Part shown: positions 31,875-40,181 of the stretch, one piece after another
Layout: each line of letters begins with the position of its first letter
How positions within the stretch are numbered: the first letter of the stretch is position 1
NCBI RefSeq assembly: GCF_014650775.1
Contig: NZ_BMVP01000007.1
Coordinates: 1 to 64,000 of the forward strand
Origin: Streptomyces cirratus
GTDB lineage: Bacteria; Actinomycetota; Actinomycetes; Streptomycetales; Streptomycetaceae
Direction of reading: 5' to 3'
Length of the DNA: 64,000 nt
Position numbers and translations under genes: made by a program
Notes under the pieces: model-generated
Database searches by the model: none
What the model was told of the DNA's origin: nothing
The model's input: only the letters and a program-made list of their open reading frames with translations

Positions 31875-34800
31875 ATGTCTACTTCCTTCGCCGCCCTGCA
31901 GACGCTTCTCGGTGAGATTCCCCTCCGTGACGCGCACCGCCTCGGCCGCCGCCTCGAAGGCGCCCGCCGCATCCGCAAGCCCGAGGCCAAGCAGGCCGTG
32001 CTCGACGAGATCGCCGCGGAGGCCGAGAAGGCCGCCGCGCGTCTGGCCGGCCGTGCCTCGCGCAGACCTACGGTCACGTATCCCGAGAACCTGCCCGTCA
32101 GCCAGAAGAAGGACGAGATCGCCGAGGCGATACGCGACCACCAGGTCGTGATCGTCGCGGGCGAGACCGGCTCCGGCAAGACCACCCAGATCCCCAAGAT
32201 CTGCATGGAGCTCGGCCGCGGTGTCCGGGGCATGATCGGCCACACCCAGCCGCGCCGCATCGCCGCCCGTACGGTCGCGGAGCGCATCGCCGAGGAGCTG
32301 AGGTCCGAGATCGGGCAGACCGTCGGCTGGAAGGTCCGCTTCACCGACCAGGTGGACCAGGACGCCACCTTCGTGAAGCTGATGACGGACGGCATCCTGC
32401 TCGCCGAGATCCAGACGGACCGCGAGCTGCGCGCCTACGACACGATCATCATCGACGAGGCGCACGAGCGGTCCCTGAACATCGACTTCCTGCTGGGCTA
32501 CCTCTCGCAGCTGCTGCCGAAGCGTCCCGACCTCAAGGTCGTGATCACCTCGGCGACCATCGACCCGCAGCGCTTCTCCCGCCACTTCGGGGACGCGCCG
32601 ATCGTGGAGGTCAGCGGCCGTACGTACCCGGTGGAGGTGCGCTACCGGCCCCTTCTGGAGGGGGCCGATGAGGACGCAGCGGATTCCGACCGGGACCAGA
32701 TCACCGCGATCTGCGAGGCCGTCGACGAGCTCCAGGCCGAGGGCCCCGGCGACATCCTCGTGTTCCTCTCCGGCGAGCGCGAGATCCGCGACACGGCGGA
32801 CGCGCTGAACAAGCGGAACCTAAGGTTCACCGAGGTCCTGCCCCTGTACGCCCGCCTCTCCCACGCCGAACAGCACCGCGTCTTCCAGCAGCACACCGGT
32901 CGCCGGATCGTCCTCGCGACGAACGTCGCAGAGACCTCGCTGACCGTGCCCGGCATCAAGTACGTGATCGACCCGGGCACCGCCCGGATCTCCCGCTACA
33001 GCCACCGCACCAAGGTCCAGAGGCTGCCCATCGAGCGGATCTCGCAGGCCAGCGCCAACCAGCGCAAGGGCCGCTGCGGCCGCACCTCGGACGGCATCTG
33101 CATCCGGCTGTACTCCGAGGACGACTTCCACGCCCGCCCGGAGTTCACCGACGCCGAGATCCTGCGCACCAACCTGGCCTCCGTCATCCTGCAGATGACC
33201 GCGGCCGGACTCGGCGAGATCGAGAAGTTCCCCTTCATCGACCCGCCGGACCACCGCAACATCCGCGACGGCGTCCAGCTGCTCCAGGAGCTCGGCGCGC
33301 TCGACCCGTCCGAGAAGGACGCGCGCAAGCGGCTCACGCCGATGGGCCGCCAGCTCTCCCAGCTGCCGGTCGACCCGCGGCTGGCCCGCATGGTCGTCGA
33401 GGCGGACAAGAACAACTGCGTCCGCGAGGTCATGGTCATCGCGGCGGCCCTGTCCATCCAGGACCCCCGCGAGCGGCCCTCGGACAAGCAGACGCAGGCC
33501 GACCAGAACCACGCCCGCTTCAAGGACGAGACGAGCGACTTCCTGTCGTTCCTGAACATGTGGCGCTACATCCGCGAGCAGCAGAAGGAGCGCGGCTCCT
33601 CCTCCTTCCGCCGGATGTGCAAGCAGGAGTACCTGAACTTCCTGCGGATCCGCGAGTGGCAGGACATCTACTCGCAGCTGCGCACGGTCGCCAAGACGAT
33701 GGGCATCCACGTCAACGAGGCCGACGCCCCCGAGCACAGCGTCCACGTCTCGCTGCTGGCCGGTCTGCTGTCGCACATCGGGCTCAAGGACACCGACAAG
33801 AACGAGTACCTCGGCGCCCGGGGCGCCAAGTTCGCGGTCTTCCCGGGTTCGGCGCTGTTCAAGAAGCAGCCGAAGTTCCTGATGTCCGCGGAACTGGTGG
33901 AGACCTCGCGGCTCTGGGCCCGGGTGAACGCCAAGGTGGAACCGGAGTGGGTGGAGCCGCTCGCCCAGCACCTGATCAAGCGCACGTACAGCGAGCCGCA
34001 CTGGGAGAAGGACCAGGCCGCCGTGATGGCGTACGAGAAGGTCACGCTCTACGGCGTACCGATCGTCGCCCAGCGGAAGATCAACTACGGCCGCATCGAC
34101 CCCGAGGTCTCGCGGGAGCTGTTCATCCGCAACGCGCTGGTCGAGGGTGACTGGCGGACCCACCACAAGTTCTACGCCGACAACCGCAAGCTCCTCACCG
34201 AGGTGGAGGAGCTGGAGAACCGGGCCCGGCGCCGGGACATCGTCGTGGACGACGAGACCCTGTTCGACTTCTACGACCAGCGCATCCCCGAGCACGTGGT
34301 GTCGGGGGCGCACTTCGACTCCTGGTGGAAGCACAAGAAGCGCGAGGAGCCCGAACTCCTCGACTTCGAGCGCGAGATGCTGCTGACGGAGAAGGCCGCC
34401 GGGGTCACCAAGGCCGACTACCCGGACACCTGGCGGCAGGGGCAGCTGAGCTTCCGGGTGACGTACCAGTTCGAACCGGGTGCGGACGCGGACGGCGTGA
34501 CCGTGCACATCCCGCTCCAGGTGCTGAACCAGGTCACCGACGAGGGCTTCGACTGGCAGATCCCGGGTCTGCGGGAAGAGGTCGTCACCGAGCTGATCCG
34601 CTCGCTGCCCAAGCCGGTCAGGCGGCACTACGTACCCGCGCCGAACTTCGCGGCCCGTTTCCTCGCGACGGCGCGGCCCCTCCAAGAGCCGCTGCACGTG
34701 ACGCTGGCGCGCGAGCTGCACCGGATGGTCGGGGTGCCGGTCTCGGCCGACGACTTCGACCTGGGCCGCATCCCGGACCACTTGAAGATCACCTTCCGGA

Positions 34801-35807
34801 TCGTCGACGAGCGGCGCAAGAAGCTGGCCGAGGCCAAGGACCTGGAGGCGTTGCGCCTCCAGCTGAGGCCGAAGGCCCGTCAGGCGCTGTCCCAGGCCGC
34901 CGCGGCGACCGCCGAGCGGGCGGGCGGGACGTCGGTGGAGCGGACCGGGCTGACGGACTGGACGATCGGGACGCTGGACAAGGTCTTCGAGACCCGGCGC
35001 GCGGGGCAGCCGGTGAAGGCCTACCCGGCGCTGGTGGACGCCGGCGAGAGCGTGTCCGTACGGCTCTTCGACACCGAGGCCGAGCAGCAGCGGGCGATGT
35101 GGCTCGGCACCCGGAAGCTGATCCTCCTGGGGATCCCGGTCAACCCGGCCAAGTTCGCCTCGGACAAGCTGACCAACCAGCAGAAGCTGGCTCTCTCGCG
35201 CAACCCGCACGGCTCGGTGCAGGCGCTGTTCGACGACTGCGCGACCGCGGCGACGGACAAGCTGATCGCCGACCACGGCGGGCCGGCCTGGGACGAGGCC
35301 GGCTTCCGGAAGCTGTTCGACGCCGTACGGGCCGATCTGGTGGACACGACCGTGCGCACCGTCGGGCAGGTGCAGCAGATCCTGGCGGCCTGGCAGGCCT
35401 GTGAGCGGCGCGTGAAGTCCACCAGCAGCCTGGCGCTGATGGCGAACGTCCAGGACGTGAAGGCGCAGCTGGCGGCGCTGATGCCGGCCGGCTTCGTGAC
35501 GCTGACGGGGCTGCGGAGGCTGCCGGACCTGATGCGGTACCTGGTGGCGATCGACCGGCGGCTCCAGCAGATGCCCACGGCCGTCCAGCGGGACACGACC
35601 CGCATGGAGAAGGTCCACGAGATGCGGGACGAGTACCTGTGGCTGCTGGAGCAGCTGCCGAAGGGCCGTCCCGTGCCGGAGGCGGTCACCGAGATCCGCT
35701 GGATGATCGAGGAACTGCGCGTCAGTTACTTCGCGCACGCGCTCGGCACGGCCTACCCGATCTCCGACAAGCGGATCGTCAAGGCGGTGGATGCCGCTGC
35801 CCCCTGA
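31875..35807 (+). CDS. hrpA: ATP-dependent RNA helicase HrpA (DEAH box)
   Basis: A 1310-aa helicase of full HrpA length. Motif I is GETGSGKT (96-103), DEAH is in IIIDEAHERSLNIDFLLGY (near residue 195), SAT is in VITSATIDPQ, and QRKGRCGRTSDG is motif VI. These are followed by helicase-associated domains and the long C-terminal DUF3418-type region characteristic of HrpA. HrpA acts on mRNA and stalled ribosomes. The start at 31875 gives MSTSFAALQTLLGEIP; the ribosome binding site is weak. It is divergent from the secreted-protein gene at 31756. Confidence 0.93.
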   Translation: MSTSFAALQTLLGEIPLRDAHRLGRRLEGARRIRKPEAKQAVLDEIAAEAEKAAARLAGRASRRPTVTYPENLPVSQKKDEIAEAIRDHQVVIVAGETGSGKTTQIPKICMELGRGVRGMIGHTQPRRIAARTVAERIAEELRSEIGQTVGWKVRFTDQVDQDATFVKLMTDGILLAEIQTDRELRAYDTIIIDEAHERSLNIDFLLGYLSQLLPKRPDLKVVITSATIDPQRFSRHFGDAPIVEVSGRTYPVEVRYRPLLEGADEDAADSDRDQITAICEAVDELQAEGPGDILVFLSGEREIRDTADALNKRNLRFTEVLPLYARLSHAEQHRVFQQHTGRRIVLATNVAETSLTVPGIKYVIDPGTARISRYSHRTKVQRLPIERISQASANQRKGRCGRTSDGICIRLYSEDDFHARPEFTDAEILRTNLASVILQMTAAGLGEIEKFPFIDPPDHRNIRDGVQLLQELGALDPSEKDARKRLTPMGRQLSQLPVDPRLARMVVEADKNNCVREVMVIAAALSIQDPRERPSDKQTQADQNHARFKDETSDFLSFLNMWRYIREQQKERGSSSFRRMCKQEYLNFLRIREWQDIYSQLRTVAKTMGIHVNEADAPEHSVHVSLLAGLLSHIGLKDTDKNEYLGARGAKFAVFPGSALFKKQPKFLMSAELVETSRLWARVNAKVEPEWVEPLAQHLIKRTYSEPHWEKDQAAVMAYEKVTLYGVPIVAQRKINYGRIDPEVSRELFIRNALVEGDWRTHHKFYADNRKLLTEVEELENRARRRDIVVDDETLFDFYDQRIPEHVVSGAHFDSWWKHKKREEPELLDFEREMLLTEKAAGVTKADYPDTWRQGQLSFRVTYQFEPGADADGVTVHIPLQVLNQVTDEGFDWQIPGLREEVVTELIRSLPKPVRRHYVPAPNFAARFLATARPLQEPLHVTLARELHRMVGVPVSADDFDLGRIPDHLKITFRIVDERRKKLAEAKDLEALRLQLRPKARQALSQAAAATAERAGGTSVERTGLTDWTIGTLDKVFETRRAGQPVKAYPALVDAGESVSVRLFDTEAEQQRAMWLGTRKLILLGIPVNPAKFASDKLTNQQKLALSRNPHGSVQALFDDCATAATDKLIADHGGPAWDEAGFRKLFDAVRADLVDTTVRTVGQVQQILAAWQACERRVKSTSSLALMANVQDVKAQLAALMPAGFVTLTGLRRLPDLMRYLVAIDRRLQQMPTAVQRDTTRMEKVHEMRDEYLWLLEQLPKGRPVPEAVTEIRWMIEELRVSYFAHALGTAYPISDKRIVKAVDAAAP

Positions 35808-35837
35808 GCGGGTTCGACTGCACCCCCTGAGCTGCTG

Positions 35838-35843
35838 TACAGT
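35838..35843 (+). promoter_or_regulatory. -10 element upstream of tRNA-Asp copy 2
   Basis: TACAGT lies about 37 bases before the tRNA-Asp gene at 35880. A TTCGAC hexamer 19 bases upstream (35813-35818) is a possible -35. The element starts 31 bases after the hrpA stop codon. Confidence 0.5.
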
Positions 35844-35879
35844 CTGATTCGCAGCCGCCCACTGGGCAGCGCGCATCGA

Positions 35880-35953
35880 GGACCTGTGGAGCAGTTGGTT
35901 AGCTCGCCACCCTGTCAAGGTGGAGGTCGCGGGTTCAAGTCCCGTCAGGTTCG
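35880..35953 (+). tRNA. tRNA-Asp (GTC), copy 2
   Basis: A 74-nt cloverleaf with anticodon GTC; acceptor GGACCTG/CAGGTTC. It differs from copy 1 only at positions 3 and 70, preserving pairing. CCA is not encoded. A strong hairpin follows at 35960-35999. Confidence 0.93.
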
Positions 35954-35959
35954 CAGAAA

Positions 35960-35999
35960 CGTCAGGGCCCGCATCCCCCAGGGGATGCGGGCCCTGACG
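35960..35999 (+). terminator. Hairpin terminator of tRNA-Asp copy 2
   Basis: CGTCAGGGCCCGCATCCCC (35960-35978) pairs with GGGGATGCGGGCCCTGACG (35981-35999): a perfect stem of up to 19 bp with a very tight apex, so effectively 17-18 bp. Confidence 0.85.
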
Positions 36000-36355
36000 C
36001 GTTGTCGGGCCGGTGCGCGGCGCTGCGGCTCCTGTCGCAGCGCCGGAGCGGCCCCTGAGCGTGCCTGAGCGCCCCCGGGAGGGCGCGTGGGGATCTTCCT
36101 GCGCCCGGAGCGCAGTACAGCCCTCGCGAGGCGCCCGCCCCGCGAGGGCGCCCGTCGTGCACCCGGGGGCGGACGGGCGGCGCCGCGCTCCCGAATCACC
36201 CCTTCGTGTGACGGGTGTCACCACATGAGTTTTTGGGGGTCGCACTTTTATCGCACCCATATGCCGACTCAATTTAATATGTGCAATGGCACCTGCGAGG
36301 CCGGGTCTCGCGAACGCCGGCGATACGGGGCCCCGGACGCGCACCTTCCGGGCAT
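36000..36355. other. Intergenic region with an AT-rich island between tRNA-Asp and bldC
   Basis: No gene is supported. The left half is GC-rich with short dyads. Bases 36230-36290 are unusually AT-rich for this genome, containing a T5 run, ACTTTTATC, CATATG and CAATTTAATATG. A GTGAC (36208-36212)/GTCAC (36217-36221) dyad precedes it, and TCGCAC is directly repeated 11 bases apart inside it. The function is unknown. Confidence 0.55.
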
Positions 36356-36395
36356 AAAAAAGATCGCGCTGGACCCGGCGGAGTCCAGCGCGATC
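36356..36395 (-). terminator. Canonical intrinsic terminator of bldC
   Basis: Leftward transcripts end in a perfect 13-bp stem, GATCGCGCTGGAC (36362-36374 on the plus strand) with GTCCAGCGCGATC (36383-36395), followed on the minus strand by six U residues (36356-36361). It is the only terminator noticed in the window with a clear U tract, and lies 138 bases past the bldC stop. Confidence 0.88.
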
Positions 36396-36532
36396 GAACG
36401 GCGAAACCTGTTGGGGCAGGTCCCGTCGTTTGAAGCCTTGTGGGTTTCATCGGATTGGGGGATCCGTTTCATGCCCTCCCCCGGCCGTCAGCCGGGAGCT
36501 GTCCCCAGAGAAATGGGGTGGTGCTGCGAGCC

Positions 36533-36739
36533 TCAGGCCTCGCTGCGCTGCTGCGGAATTCCCGCGAGCAGTGCGCGGACCTCAGCCTCGCGATAACGGC
36601 GGTGTCCACCCAGGGTGCGGATGGACGTGAGCTTGCCAGCCTTGGCCCAGCGGGTGACCGTCTTCGGGTCCACGCGGAACATCGTGGCAACCTCAGCCGG
36701 GGTCAGCAGCGGCTCGGCATCAGGGGTGCGAGCGGTCAT
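36533..36739 (-). CDS. bldC: Developmental regulator BldC (MerR-like)
   Basis: A 68-aa protein, the size of BldC, consisting of little more than a MerR-type winged helix-turn-helix: LTPAEVATMFRVDPKTVTRW followed by AKAGKLTSIRTLGGHRRYRE. BldC controls the timing of Streptomyces development by binding direct repeats and delaying sporulation genes. The ATG at 36739 follows GAGGAGG by 6 bases; reading further upstream adds residues unlike the family. A perfect 8-bp inverted repeat lies in the leader 17-38 bases upstream. It is monocistronic, with its own terminator. Confidence 0.95.
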   Translation of the reverse strand: MTARTPDAEPLLTPAEVATMFRVDPKTVTRWAKAGKLTSIRTLGGHRRYREAEVRALLAGIPQQRSEA

Positions 36740-36755
36740 GAGCGGCCTCCTCGGG

Positions 36756-36777
36756 AGAACCGAACCATCTCGGTTCT
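36756..36777. promoter_or_regulatory. Inverted repeat in the bldC 5' leader
   Basis: AGAACCGA (36756-36763), 6-base spacer, TCGGTTCT (36770-36777): a perfect 8-bp dyad ending just upstream of the bldC Shine-Dalgarno. It could be an operator or an mRNA hairpin modulating translation. Confidence 0.55.
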
Positions 36778-36968
36778 TTCCTCTAAATTCTGCACCTTGG
36801 CCCACGTTGCCCGAAATGGACACACGCAGGCCGAGTCGGTTATAGGACGAACGGCTTGTCCTCGGCACTACAACTACACCATCTGTCCAGCCTTGACGGC
36901 CAAACCGATGGAATTGCCCTCCGAGGTGTTCATCAGCGGCGGAAGCCGATGGACCGTCCCATAACGGA

Positions 36969-36998
36969 CAGTCACCCCACTGTGACGATCAGTCACAG
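36969..36998. promoter_or_regulatory. Palindrome with repeated GTGACTG half-sites upstream of bldC
   Basis: CTGTGACGATCAGTCACAG (36980-36998) is a 7-bp perfect dyad around GATCA. A third half-site, CAGTCAC, lies at 36969-36975. The TGTGAC/GTCACA core is BldD- or CRP-like in flavour, but the 7-base inner spacing differs from the classical CRP site. It is a candidate operator in the bldC regulatory region. Confidence 0.5.
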
Positions 36999-37353
36999 AG
37001 CGATCAGGAGTCGTCAGACCCCCCGTAGAGTGCAATACCGAGCATTCCGCCCAAAGTTGGGTGGAAGGAACCCTCCCCGGACTCCTTGTCCTATTTTGGC
37101 ACGAGGGTAGGGGAAGGGCGCAAGGGTGTGGTTAGTGCGGTCCGTCACGCTTGAGTCAATGGCCCGGATCGGGACGTAGGTCCTGGAACAAAGACCCAAA
37201 TGCCGCGATCAAGCCGCTGATCTGCGTTTTATGGCCGATCGGACGATACGGGTGACCCGGCGGCCTCCGCTAGGGACATTCCGGGCCGGTTCGGCCGATG
37301 CCGCCCCCGCAGGCAGGTCCGGAGGGTGCGTACGGGCCCTCACCGACCCCGCG

Positions 37354-38208
37354 CTAGTTAGCGAACAGTCGCTCCCGGACCGCCTTCCAGCGTTCCGCCA
37401 GGTCCGTGTACGCGTCGATCGCGCCCTGCGTGTCCCCCGCCCGCAGCGCCGCGATGCCCACCGCCAGGTCGCGGGCCGAGCGGTCGGCGGCCAGGGCGGC
37501 CTCCGGCAGCGCGTGCAGCAGCCCTCCGTAGTCCAGCTCCACCATCGAGCGCGGGTGGAACTCCTCCAGCCAGCTCCCGACCTCCACCAGCCCCTCCGCG
37601 AGCACCCCGTAGCCCTCCGCGGCCCGCAGCGTCCGCAGCCCGCGCGCCAGGCGCCGCCGGGCCTGCACCATCGGCGTCCGGTAGCGCAGCCGCTCGCCCG
37701 GCAGGTACTCCCGCTCCTCGTCCGCCACCAGCACGAACCAGCGCAGCGGGACCTGCCACACGGCGGTGCGGATCCACGGCCGCCCGTCGGGGTTCCGCTC
37801 GCGCCAGGCCTCGTACGCCTCGGCCGCCCGGCGCCGGGCCGTCGGCGGCAGCGCCGCGTCCAGCACCGGACGGGGGAACTCCGCCTCCAGTTCCTGGAGC
37901 GCCAGCCAGCCGCGCAGCCTGGTCCGCCACGGGCAGACCAGCAGCACCCCGTCCCGCTCGGCCGTGAACGCGTCCCCGCTCTCGTGCGCCGGGACCCCGA
38001 CCACCGGCACCCGGACCAAGTCCGCGAGCGACCTGCGCAGTTCGTCCTGGGCGGTCGGGGCGTCCCCGCGCCGGGCGTAGCCGGACCAGTGCGCCCGCTC
38101 GGCCTCGGGAAAGGCCGCCAGGGGCTCGTAGACGCGCAGGTAGGACGCGTACGGCACGGTCGGGCCGGTGCGCGCGGAGGGCAGTCGGCGTTCGGGGGAT
38201 TCGCTCAC
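37354..38208 (-). CDS. Conserved hypothetical protein next to bldC
   Basis: A 284-aa soluble protein with no signal peptide or membrane segment and no recognised domain. It is rich in Arg, Glu and Leu with helical character and conserved-looking aromatic stretches (VPLRWFVLVADEEREYLPG, HPRSMVELDYGGLLHALPEA). The GTG at 38208 follows GGGGGAG by 9 bases. It is divergent from the valine dehydrogenase gene and upstream of bldC on the same strand; from memory the same position is filled by a hypothetical gene in S. coelicolor. The function is unknown. Confidence 0.72.
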   Translation of the reverse strand: MSESPERRLPSARTGPTVPYASYLRVYEPLAAFPEAERAHWSGYARRGDAPTAQDELRRSLADLVRVPVVGVPAHESGDAFTAERDGVLLVCPWRTRLRGWLALQELEAEFPRPVLDAALPPTARRRAAEAYEAWRERNPDGRPWIRTAVWQVPLRWFVLVADEEREYLPGERLRYRTPMVQARRRLARGLRTLRAAEGYGVLAEGLVEVGSWLEEFHPRSMVELDYGGLLHALPEAALAADRSARDLAVGIAALRAGDTQGAIDAYTDLAERWKAVRERLFAN

Positions 38209-38403
38209 GCTCTCGTACTCCCCCGACCTGCCCGGCGGTACTCCGCACGAGGGTCCCCAGGTCACCGGTAACCCTGGAGTGTTCCGATCTACGGACAGGG
38301 CGTTCCCTTCCGCCTCCCAGGTCTTACGCTGCTCCCAGCGCGCCCTCCCCCACCCGCAGGGCGGGCGTCTTTCCGCCGAATCTCTTCCATGGGAGTCACC
38401 ACC

Positions 38404-39513
38404 GTGACCGAAATGACCGACGGCGTCCTGCACACCTTGTTCCGTACGGAGCAGGGGGGCCACGAGCAAGTCGTGCTGTGCCAGGACCGGGCCACGGGCC
38501 TCAAGGCCGTCATCGCGATCCACTCCACCGCCCTGGGCCCGGCCCTCGGCGGCACGCGCTTCCACGCGTACGCCTCGGACGAGGAAGCCGTCCGTGACGC
38601 GCTGAACCTCTCGCGCGGCATGTCGTACAAGAACGCCCTCGCCGGTCTCGACCACGGCGGCGGCAAGGCCGTCATCATCGGTGACCCCGACAGCCTCAAG
38701 AGCGAGGAACTGCTGCTGGCCTACGGCCGGTTCGTGGACTCCCTCGGCGGCCGCTACGTGACCGCCTGCGACGTCGGCACGTACGTCGCGGACATGGACG
38801 TGGTCGCCCGTACGACCCGCTGGGCGACCGGCCGCTCCCCCGAGAACGGCGGCGCCGGCGACTCCTCGGTGCTCACCTCCTTCGGCGTGTTCCAGGGCAT
38901 GCGCGCGAGCGCCCAGCACCTGTGGGGCGACCCGACGCTGCGCGGCCGCAAGGTCGCCGTCGCCGGTGTCGGCAAGGTCGGCAAGCACCTGGTCGAACAC
39001 CTGCTGGAGGACGGCGCCGAGGTCGTGATCACCGACGTCCGCCAGGAGTCGGTGCAGGCCGTCCTCGACAAGCACGCCACCGGCAAGTACGCGGGCAAGG
39101 TCACCGCCGTCGCCGGCACGGACGCGCTGATCCGCGTGGAGGGCCTGGACATCTACGCCCCCTGCGCGCTCGGCGGTGCGCTGAACGACGAGTCGGTGCC
39201 GGCCCTGACCGCCAAGGTCGTGTGCGGCGCCGCGAACAACCAGCTCGCGCACCCGGGCGTGGAGAAGGACCTCGCGGACCGCGGGATCCTCTACGCCCCC
39301 GACTACGTGGTGAACGCGGGCGGTGTCATCCAGGTCGCGGACGAGCTGCACGGCTTCGACTTCGACCGCTGCAAGGCCAAGGCGGCGAAGATCTTCGACA
39401 CCACGCTGGCCATATTCGCACGTGCGAAGGCGGACGGCATTCCGCCGGCCGCCGCGGCCGACCGGATCGCCGAACAGCGGATGTCGGACGCCCGCGCGGG
39501 CCGAGCGCTCTGA
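38404..39513 (+). CDS. vdh: Valine (branched-chain amino acid) dehydrogenase
   Basis: A 369-aa Glu/Leu/Phe/Val dehydrogenase. It deaminates valine, leucine and isoleucine oxidatively to 2-oxoacids with NAD+, feeding branched-chain acyl-CoA and polyketide precursors in Streptomyces. The catalytic lysine segment DHGGGKAVIIGDP, CDVGTYVADMDVVA and the NAD-binding VAGVGKVGKHLVEHL are visible, followed by CGAANNQLAHPG. The GTG at 38404 is preferred because GGGAG lies 8 bases upstream; an ATG at 38389 would add five residues and lacks a ribosome binding site. Confidence 0.93.
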   Translation: MTEMTDGVLHTLFRTEQGGHEQVVLCQDRATGLKAVIAIHSTALGPALGGTRFHAYASDEEAVRDALNLSRGMSYKNALAGLDHGGGKAVIIGDPDSLKSEELLLAYGRFVDSLGGRYVTACDVGTYVADMDVVARTTRWATGRSPENGGAGDSSVLTSFGVFQGMRASAQHLWGDPTLRGRKVAVAGVGKVGKHLVEHLLEDGAEVVITDVRQESVQAVLDKHATGKYAGKVTAVAGTDALIRVEGLDIYAPCALGGALNDESVPALTAKVVCGAANNQLAHPGVEKDLADRGILYAPDYVVNAGGVIQVADELHGFDFDRCKAKAAKIFDTTLAIFARAKADGIPPAAAADRIAEQRMSDARAGRAL

Positions 39514-39824
39514 TCCGTCCCCGGGTGCCCGGGGGACCCGCCGCTGCCGCCGGAAGGGTCCCCCGGGCCACGGGGGAGACGGAACTCACTGCGCTTCGGC
39601 GGGTCGCGCGCCAGGAAAGGGCTAAAATCGCAGCTGACCAGCGAGTACGGGGTGTCTCGTTGGTCCTGCACCGGGGCGCGTCATGCGGGCGGCGTACCGT
39701 ATGGCCGCGGAAGCAGGTACCGTTGAACCCCTACGGACGGTCTCTTCGCGGAGAGCCCGCTCCGAACCATGAACGCGTGTCAGACTCTGGGGCCGTCGAG
39801 CCCCGTCACCGAGGGGGTCGAGCC
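39514..39824. other. Intergenic region with promoter and leader hairpin for the DUF3073 gene
   Basis: A 311-bp gap. A -10 hexamer (TAAAAT, 39623-39628) is followed by an imperfect 10-bp hairpin at 39636-39665, leaving a leader of about 190 bases before the next gene. Further GC-rich dyads occur near 39800. No coding frame is supported. Confidence 0.55.
39623..39665 (+). promoter_or_regulatory. -10 box and transcript-start hairpin upstream of the DUF3073 gene
   Basis: TAAAAT at 39623-39628 would set a transcript start near 39635, exactly where a stem begins: GACCAGCGAG (39636-39645) pairs with CTCGTTGGTC (39656-39665), one G:U. A 5'-terminal hairpin would be expected to stabilise the mRNA. 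No clear -35 was seen. Confidence 0.5.
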
Positions 39825-40088
39825 ATGGGGCGCGGCCGGGCCAAGGCCAAGCAGACAAAGGTCGCCCGCCAGCTGAAGTACAACAGCGGCGGGACTGACC
39901 TCTCGCGTCTGGCCAATGAGCTGGGCGCATCGCCGACGGAGCCGCTGCCTATCAGCGCGCCGGTCGAAGTCGATGACGATCTGGACGACGACGACCCGTA
40001 CGCCAAGTACGCGGAGCTGTACAACAGCGATGACGACGAGGACGAGGACGAAGAGTCCGGTCCGTCGGCGCACCGTCGCGGCGCTTGA
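39825..40088 (+). CDS. DUF3073 small acidic-tailed protein
   Basis: An 87-aa actinobacterial protein of the DUF3073 family. The N-terminus is short and basic (GRGRAKAKQTKVARQLKYN), the middle is conserved, and the C-terminal half is strongly acidic (DDDLDDDDPYAKYAELYNSD), ending in a basic RRGA. The charge layout suggests an RNA-, ribosome- or protein-binding role, but the function is unknown. The ATG at 39825 follows GAGGGGG. It is convergent with purM, from which a terminator hairpin separates it. Confidence 0.87.
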   Translation: MGRGRAKAKQTKVARQLKYNSGGTDLSRLANELGASPTEPLPISAPVEVDDDLDDDDPYAKYAELYNSDDDEDEDEESGPSAHRRGA

Positions 40089-40136
40089 CGCACACCGCGT
40101 CCGCCACGCTCAGAGTCTTGAGCGACTCGAAGTAGT

Positions 40137-40173
40137 GAAACCCGGTCCAGGGCATCGCCCCGGACCGGGTTTC
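40137..40173. terminator. Bidirectional hairpin between the DUF3073 gene and purM
   Basis: GAAACCCGGTCC (40137-40148) pairs with GGACCGGGTTTC (40162-40173), 12 bp, with an inner GGG/CCC. It ends with AAA on one side and TTT on the other, suited to both convergent transcripts. Confidence 0.8.
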
Positions 40174-40181
40174 AGTGCTGC

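Larger units (their letters stand above)
36740..37353. other. Long regulatory region upstream of bldC
   Basis: A 614-bp gap between leftward genes, of lower GC than the genes. It holds the bldC leader dyad at 36756-36777, a GTGACTG-type repeat cluster at 36969-36998 and several AT-rich stretches (36780-36850 and 37000-37100). No coding frame is supported. Its length suggests complex control of bldC. Confidence 0.6.

Noticed and set aside
35880..36355. Integrative element attachment site at tRNA-Asp
   Set aside because: No partial tRNA repeat, integrase or foreign gene follows; the neighbouring genes are core.
36980..36998. CRP-type operator upstream of bldC
   Set aside because: The half-sites resemble CRP but the inner spacer is 7 bases rather than 6; kept only as an unassigned palindrome.
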